Source: a bacterium HR33 (GTDB lineage Bacteria > Gemmatimonadota > Gemmatimonadetes > Gemmatimonadales > GWC2-71-9). From it: DNA of 64,000 nt. Positions 59,486-64,000 of the stretch are shown here, one piece after another. Location: assembly GCA_002923375.1 (NCBI GenBank), contig BEIJ01000001.1:1364001-1428000 (forward strand). The letters are read 5' to 3'. Made by a program: the position numbers and the translations under genes. How positions within the stretch are numbered: position 1 is the stretch's first letter; the number at the start of each line of letters is the position of its first letter. The notes under the pieces are model-generated. The model did no database searches and was not told where the DNA came from. It saw only the letters and a program-made list of their open reading frames with translations.

Positions 59486-60769
59486 TCAACGATAGAATGC
59501 GTTGACCAGCCACAACGGCACGGCCGGAACGTAGGTAACCAGCACCAGGATCGCCAGCAGCACCGCGATGAAACGAAGGTTGACCTTGGTAACCTCCCAG
59601 ATATCCGCCTTGGCCACCGAGCAGGCGGTTACCAGCACGCTCGCCACCGGGGGAGTTTGCTGTCCGATTCCCAGGTTCAAAGTTACCACCAGGCCAAAGT
59701 GGACCGGATCTACACCGACGGCCTGCACCAGCGGCATCACGATCGGCACCACCAGAATGATCGCCGCCGCGGAGTGGAGAAAGAGTCCTATGATCAGAAA
59801 AAACACGTTCAGCAGGGCGAGAACCGCAAGCGGGCTGGACGTGAAATCCACGATGGCTTGCGCTATGCGCTGGGGCACCTGCTCCTCGGTGAGGAAATTG
59901 CTCATTAGAGCCGAGGTGGCCACCAGGAGCATGACCACGGCGGTCTGGATCCCGCCGTCCACCGTCGCTTCTTTGAGCGTGCGCCAGTTGAGTTCGCGAT
60001 ACACTCCGGCCCCCACCAAGATCGCCGCCACCACTGCCAGCCCCGCTCCCTCGGTAGCGGTAACCCATCCGCCGAAAATCCCACCCAGGATGATCACCGG
60101 GAGCAAAAGCGCCCAGATGGCTTCCTTGAACGCCCTTTTGAGCCTCCCTAGTTGGAACGCCTCGCCGGCCGGCAAGTCGTAGCGCGCCGCCATCAGATAC
60201 GCCATCACCATCAGGCCTAAGCCGCCTAGCACGCCCGGCACGATCCCCGCCACGAAAAGCTCCACCACCGAACTCCCCGACATCGCCCCGTAAAGGATCA
60301 TCGGGATCGACGGAGGAATAATGACCGCCAGGGTGGCCGAAGAAGAGGTGACTGCGGCGGCGAACGGCGTCGGGTAACCCTTTCGCTTCATTTCCGGAAT
60401 CAGGATGGACCCCAAGGCCGCTACGTCGGCTACCGCGGAGCCGGATATTTCGGCGAAGAACAAAGAGGCCCCGATGCTCACCATTGCCAGACCGCCTCTG
60501 ACAAATCCCAGCAAGGCCGAGGCCAGCTCCACCAGCCGGCGGGAGATGCCGGTGGCGTTCATGATGGCTCCGGCCAGGATGAACAGAGGGACCGCGATCA
60601 AGGGGAACTGGGCCGAGCCGTCGAAGAGAATCAGCGCGGCATTGGCCAAAGCTTCCGGACCGGAAACCAGCAGCGTAGCCGCCACCGCTACGGCACCCAA
60701 CGCGAGGGCTATGGGCACGTCGATGGCGACCAGCCCGGCCAGGGCCAGTAACATCAAAGCCAGCGTCAT
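59486..60769 (-). CDS. TRAP transporter large permease (DctM family)
   Basis: A 427-residue DctM-type permease with about 12 helices: VAIDVPIALALGAVAVAATLLV in the first hairpin, AVPLFILAGAIMNATGISRRLVELASALLG near residue 57, the SAVADVAALGSILIPEM segment near residue 111 and A-V-I-I-P-P-S-I-P-M-I-L-Y-G near residue 150. Its start overlaps the DctQ stop (ATGA), and the operon order P, Q, M is standard. Confidence 0.92.
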   Translation of the reverse strand: MTLALMLLALAGLVAIDVPIALALGAVAVAATLLVSGPEALANAALILFDGSAQFPLIAVPLFILAGAIMNATGISRRLVELASALLGFVRGGLAMVSIGASLFFAEISGSAVADVAALGSILIPEMKRKGYPTPFAAAVTSSSATLAVIIPPSIPMILYGAMSGSSVVELFVAGIVPGVLGGLGLMVMAYLMAARYDLPAGEAFQLGRLKRAFKEAIWALLLPVIILGGIFGGWVTATEGAGLAVVAAILVGAGVYRELNWRTLKEATVDGGIQTAVVMLLVATSALMSNFLTEEQVPQRIAQAIVDFTSSPLAVLALLNVFFLIIGLFLHSAAAIILVVPIVMPLVQAVGVDPVHFGLVVTLNLGIGQQTPPVASVLVTACSVAKADIWEVTKVNLRFIAVLLAILVLVTYVPAVPLWLVNAFYR

Positions 60770-61248
60770 GAATCGGCGTCGGTTTTAAACGAACGGGCGG
60801 CGTGAACCAACTCCGCCAGGATGAAAAGAACGGCTCCGATGGGAATGACCGACTGCGTAATCCGGGCCGGAAGCCAGGGGACAGTGACTAAGTAGTGGCC
60901 CTCCAGTACCACCAGTACTTTCCACCCCGCCCACGCCACCAGCAGCAAGAAGGTCACGATTACCGCTTCCCGAATCACCAGCAGAGGCACCCGCAGTTTC
61001 CGGGGAAAGGCGTCCTTGATCTTGGGAAACCCTAGGTGTGCGCCCCGCAAGGCGGCGAGGCTCGCGCCGTAGTAAGTAAGCCAGGCCAAAAGGGTCGCCG
61101 CGATCTCGTCGTACCAGGAAAGCGCCGCTCCCGCCTTTCTGAAAACGACGCCGATCACCACCACGGCGGCCAGAGCCAACATCAGTCCAATGACCAGTAC
61201 CTGAAGGGTACGCTCCAGTGCGGCCTCCAGGCGGTCCAGCGGGCGCAT
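60766..61248 (-). CDS. TRAP transporter small permease (DctQ family)
   Basis: A 160-residue four-helix DctQ subunit. YDEIAATLLAWLTYYGASLAALRGAHLGFP near residue 42 (with the family A-x-L-R-x-x-x-H-L pattern) identifies it. Two bases after the DctP stop, 4-base overlap with DctM. Works with the large permease. Confidence 0.9.
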   Translation of the reverse strand: MRPLDRLEAALERTLQVLVIGLMLALAAVVVIGVVFRKAGAALSWYDEIAATLLAWLTYYGASLAALRGAHLGFPKIKDAFPRKLRVPLLVIREAVIVTFLLLVAWAGWKVLVVLEGHYLVTVPWLPARITQSVIPIGAVLFILAELVHAARSFKTDADS

Positions 61249-61250
61249 GC

Positions 61251-62267
61251 CTATGGCTGCTGCCGCAAAGCGAGCGCGTGAGTCACCAGGTCGCGCCCGC
61301 CGGGAACGCTGGTTGCAAATTCTTCGTAGATCGGTTTGCTCGCGGCGGCGAAGCGTTCGCGATCGGCTTGGTTTACGGCGATCCCGCTTTGTCTCAACGC
61401 TTCCAAGAACTCCCGGTCCATCCGCTCCGCCGTCTGATAGACGAAAGGTTGAACCTCTTTTGCGACCTCCTCCACCAACTGTCTCACCTCCTCCGGCAAA
61501 CTCCGCCAGGTTTGCAGTCCGGATGTGAGAAAGGCCGGAGTGTAAACGTGGCCGGTGAGAGACAGATATTTCTGTACCTCGTGGAGCTTGGAGGTGTAGA
61601 TCTGCTGCAGGGGGTTTTCCTGCCCGTCCATTACGCCGGTCTGGAGCGCTACGAACACCTCGGCGAACGGCATAGGAGAAGGGTTCGCGCCGTATGCCTG
61701 GAACATGCGTACCCGCCAGCGACCCCGAGGGACCCTGAGCTTTATGCCCTTGAGATCCTCGGGCGTCACGACCGGCCGCACCCGATTGGTGATGTGCCTA
61801 AAACCGTTTTCCCACACGGCGATGATCTTGTATCCCGCTTCTTCCGCCATCGGTGCCAGCACCGGCCAGACAATTTCTTGCTCTATTCGCTTCATATGCT
61901 CCCGGTCTTGCACCAAATAGGGAAGCTCGAAGAGACCGAAGGCTTCGATTAGAGACGACATCACCGTGGAGGGAAGCGCCAGGTCCAGAGTTCCCAATTT
62001 GAGTTTCTGCATCATGACCTCGTCGCCGCCGAGTTGCGACGACCCGAAAACAGCGATGCGAACTCTTCCCTGGGACCGTTCCGCTACTCGGCGGGCGAAC
62101 TCCTCGGCCGATACGGCGTACAAGGAGCCGGGCGCACCCACGTGCCCGAGCTTGAGTTCCACCGTATGCCGGTCGGCGGATCGGTCACCCGCAGAGCATG
62201 CCGCGAGGGCCGAACATGCGGCGATCGCCAAACCGGCGGCGATATCCCGTCTGAATTGGGGGCTCAC
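61251..62267 (-). CDS. TRAP transporter substrate-binding protein (DctP family), lipoprotein
   Basis: A 338-residue DctP protein. Signal with lipobox: A-A-C-S-A-L-A-A-C (L-A-A-C), so it is probably anchored to the membrane. Domain motifs: HTVELKLGHVGAPGSLYAVSAEEFARRVAE, SQLGGDEVMMQKLKLGTLDLAL near residue 75, PEDLKGIKLRVPRGR near residue 165 and FVALQTGVMDGQENPLQQIY near 200. The conserved Arg in L-R-V-P (about residue 176) binds carboxylate ligands. Start GTG 62267 is chosen because the longer frame overlaps the aminotransferase gene. Confidence 0.9.
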   Translation of the reverse strand: MSPQFRRDIAAGLAIAACSALAACSAGDRSADRHTVELKLGHVGAPGSLYAVSAEEFARRVAERSQGRVRIAVFGSSQLGGDEVMMQKLKLGTLDLALPSTVMSSLIEAFGLFELPYLVQDREHMKRIEQEIVWPVLAPMAEEAGYKIIAVWENGFRHITNRVRPVVTPEDLKGIKLRVPRGRWRVRMFQAYGANPSPMPFAEVFVALQTGVMDGQENPLQQIYTSKLHEVQKYLSLTGHVYTPAFLTSGLQTWRSLPEEVRQLVEEVAKEVQPFVYQTAERMDREFLEALRQSGIAVNQADRERFAAASKPIYEEFATSVPGGRDLVTHALALRQQP

Positions 62268-62271
62268 GGGT

Positions 62272-63456
62272 TCAGTCCGCTCCGGGTGCCGGGTTGCTGG
62301 ATAAAAAGTCCAAAGCCGCTTGTACTCCGCTCGCGGCGATCGGGACACCGGCGGCCTTCAGTCCCATCTCTACTCCGCACAAGGTACCCGCAAGCATGAG
62401 ATCGTTAAAATGCCCAAGGTGTCCGATTCTAAAAACCTTGCCCTTAAGTTTTCCGAGTCCGGCGCCCAGGGACATGTCGAAACGCTCGAGTATGATACGG
62501 CGAATCCGGTCGGCGTCCACTCCCTCAGGTGTGAACACTGCGCTCACCGTGTCACTGTGCTCCCGGGGATCTGCGCTCACCAGCTCCAGCCCCCAGGCTG
62601 CGACGGCCCGGCGTGCCGCCGTCGCCAGCCGCCGGTGCCGGGCGAAGACTTGCGGCAGACCCTCCTCCTTGAGCATCGCTAGAGCCTCCCTGAGGCCGAA
62701 AAGCAGGTTGGTCGCAGGAGTGTAGGGAAAAAACCCCGCCTCGTTGAATTCCAGCATGTCGTCCCAGCTCCAGTAAGAGCGCGGGAGCTTGGCAGCCTTG
62801 CTCGCCTCCAGAGCACGAGGCCCGATGGCATTGAAGCTCAAACCCGGGGGAAGCATCAGCCCTTTCTGCGAGCCGCTCACCGTGACATCCACGCCCCACT
62901 CGTCATGGCGGTAGTCGATCGATCCCAGGGAAGAGACCGTATCCACCATCAAAAGCGCAGGATGCCGGGCGCGGTCCATCGCCTCCCGGATCTCCGGGAG
63001 CCGGCTGGTGACTCCGGTGGAGGTCTCGTTGTGTACCACCAAAACCGCCTTGTAACGGTGCTCCCGATCCCGGGAGAGCTTTTCTTCGACCACCGCCGGA
63101 TCCACCCCGCGCCGCCAGTCGCCGGGCACCACCTCTACAGCCAATCCCATGCGAGCCGCTACCTTGGACCAGTTCGCGGCGAAGAACCCGTGGTCGAAGG
63201 CCAGAATTCGGTCTCCGGGGGACAGGGTGTTGACCAGCGCCGCTTCCCAAGCCCCGCTTCCCGAGGAGGGATAGATCACCACTAGGCCGGAGGTCTGAAA
63301 GACTTCCTTGAGACCGGCGATCAGGTCCCGGGTGAGCTGGGCGAACTCCGGACCGCGATGGTCGATAGTCGGGCGGTCGATCGCCCGTAGAATCCGGTCC
63401 GGCACATTGGTGGGGCCGGGAATCTGGAGGAAATGCCTTCCGCTGCGATATGCCAC
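62272..63456 (-). CDS. Class V aminotransferase (alanine/serine-glyoxylate type)
   Basis: A 394-residue PLP enzyme. LQIPGPTNVPDRILRAID near residue 10 and HRGPEFAQLTRDL near residue 35 are the family start. PLP lysine is in VSGSQKGLMLPPG near 190, preceded by MVDTVSSLGS. C-terminal RIGHLGHFNDLML is typical of serine- or alanine-glyoxylate aminotransferases. It would make glycine from glyoxylate, or handle another 2-oxoacid. GTG 63456 follows AAGGAG; the longer frame to 63564 is rejected. First gene of the minus-strand operon, divergent from a GlcD-like gene, which supports a glyoxylate link. Confidence 0.9.
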   Translation of the reverse strand: MAYRSGRHFLQIPGPTNVPDRILRAIDRPTIDHRGPEFAQLTRDLIAGLKEVFQTSGLVVIYPSSGSGAWEAALVNTLSPGDRILAFDHGFFAANWSKVAARMGLAVEVVPGDWRRGVDPAVVEEKLSRDREHRYKAVLVVHNETSTGVTSRLPEIREAMDRARHPALLMVDTVSSLGSIDYRHDEWGVDVTVSGSQKGLMLPPGLSFNAIGPRALEASKAAKLPRSYWSWDDMLEFNEAGFFPYTPATNLLFGLREALAMLKEEGLPQVFARHRRLATAARRAVAAWGLELVSADPREHSDTVSAVFTPEGVDADRIRRIILERFDMSLGAGLGKLKGKVFRIGHLGHFNDLMLAGTLCGVEMGLKAAGVPIAASGVQAALDFLSSNPAPGAD

Positions 63457-63520
63457 GAGCCTGCTCCTTGACTGAAAGAAGTAGCAAATTGTATCGATCT
63501 GAACCCGGAACGTGAAGGTT

Positions 63521-64000
63521 ATGGTCCAAAAAGGAGAATGGCGAAGACTGGAAGCTCTCCTCAAAGACGAACTGGAGGGAGAAGTGCTGTTCGACCGGTT
63601 CGCCCGCGGCCGCTACAGCACCGATGCCTCGATCTACCAGATCGAGCCCGTAGGAGTGGTTCTTCCCAGAAGCGAGGAGGACGTGGTGCGAACCGTCCAG
63701 ATCGCGGCGTCGGAGGGCGTGCCGATCGTGCCGCGGGGCGCCGGGACCTCGCAGAGCGGACAAGCCATAGGCCCCGGCCTGGTGATAGACACCAGCAAAT
63801 GGCTGAACCGCATAATCAGAATAGACGAACAGGCGGGATACGCGGTGGTGGAACCCGGCGTAGTGCTGGAACACCTGAACTCCCGCCTCAGGCCCTCGGG
63901 GCTCTTTTTCCCGATAGATCCCGCCACCGCCGCCCAGGCTACCCTCGGAGGCATGGCCGGGAACAACAGCGCGGGTGCTCGATCGATCAAGTACGGCATG
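63521..64000 (+). CDS. FAD-linked oxidase, GlcD/D-lactate dehydrogenase-like (3' end outside window)
   Basis: The frame runs from ATG 63521 to the window edge without a stop; 160 residues are seen. It is the N-terminal part of the PCMH FAD-binding domain: SIYQIEPVGVVLPRSEEDVV near residue 38, PRGAGTSQSGQAIGPGLVID near residue 72 (G-A-G-T-S/x-x-G nucleotide loop) and PGVVLEHLNSRLRPSGLFFP near residue 110, with GGMAGNNSAGARS near 143. These fit glycolate oxidase GlcD and D-lactate/D-2-hydroxyacid dehydrogenases. It diverges from the aminotransferase operon with a gap of 64 bases. Confidence 0.88.
   Translation, partial: MVQKGEWRRLEALLKDELEGEVLFDRFARGRYSTDASIYQIEPVGVVLPRSEEDVVRTVQIAASEGVPIVPRGAGTSQSGQAIGPGLVIDTSKWLNRIIRIDEQAGYAVVEPGVVLEHLNSRLRPSGLFFPIDPATAAQATLGGMAGNNSAGARSIKYGM

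Overview
The window is GC-rich bacterial chromosome, packed with protein-coding genes and with no gene-free stretch over 300 bases. I see no rRNA, tRNA, CRISPR array, insertion sequence or prophage. The genes point to a diderm (Gram-negative) aerobic or respiratory heterotroph: lipobox lipoproteins, a predicted outer-membrane barrel, the monofunctional transglycosylase MtgA, minor type IV pilins, EtfAB with ETF-quinone oxidoreductase, acyl-CoA dehydrogenase and two TRAP carboxylate transporters. Gemmatimonadota or a related soil/aquatic phylum would fit (truncated BNR-repeat protein, DUF885, GTG/TTG starts, split ATP synthase), but this is an inference without a marker gene.

Layout. 1-2.4 kb: end of a BNR-propeller protein and an Atg22-like MFS permease. 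2.5-11.2 kb: peptide and amino-acid scavenging (M19 dipeptidase, AGCS symporter, OPT transporter, DAACS symporter) plus phosphoesterase, lipoprotein and TerC. 11.2-17.0 kb: MtgA, MoxR, then the ATP synthase Fo genes and delta (atpZ-I-B-E-F-H), followed without F1 genes by a 4-base-overlapping HIBADH-family dehydrogenase. 17.0-21.1 kb: TPM / nucleotidyltransferase / LemA operon, a VapBC pair, a radical-SAM protein. 21.3-22.7 kb: cupin and sugar nucleotidyltransferase. 22.7-30.0 kb: a sigma-54 activator followed by two matching 15-bp dyads, a -24/-12 promoter and an operon of lipoprotein, TPR protein and four minor pilin-like proteins. 30.1-34.2 kb: a coupled DmpG/LeuA-type lyase family enzyme, DUF885 peptidase-like protein and MFS permease. 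34.3-38.5 kb: a TRAP set with its binding protein facing the permease genes, and a FabG-like reductase. 38.6-45.1 kb: lipoprotein, NAD-isocitrate dehydrogenase, zinc-ribbon protein, phosphoesterase, SprT-like protease, glutaryl-CoA-dehydrogenase-like enzyme, EVE protein, sugar dehydrogenase. 45.1-48.8 kb: CDGSH, EtfB, EtfA, ETF-QO. 48.8-54.4 kb: minus-strand molybdenum/tungsten operon (barrel protein, TupB-TupC-like ABC, FdhD, MobA, MobB, MoeA). 54.4-57.5 kb: SH3-repeat protein, small protein, guaB. 57.5-64 kb: a six-gene minus-strand operon (class V aminotransferase, TRAP P-Q-M, enoyl-CoA hydratase family, class III CoA-transferase) diverging from a GlcD-like flavoprotein cut by the window edge.

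How the parts work together. The EBP, dyads, sigma-54 promoter and pilin operon form a complete local control circuit and are the strongest candidate for an undescribed regulatory system. The TRAP/CoA-transferase/hydratase/aminotransferase/GlcD locus looks like an uptake-and-activation pathway for an unidentified carboxylate. Acyl-CoA oxidation electrons would pass through EtfAB and ETF-QO to quinone; that ETF-QO lacks one of the four usual cluster cysteines. All functions here are read from motifs and context; no database search was run.
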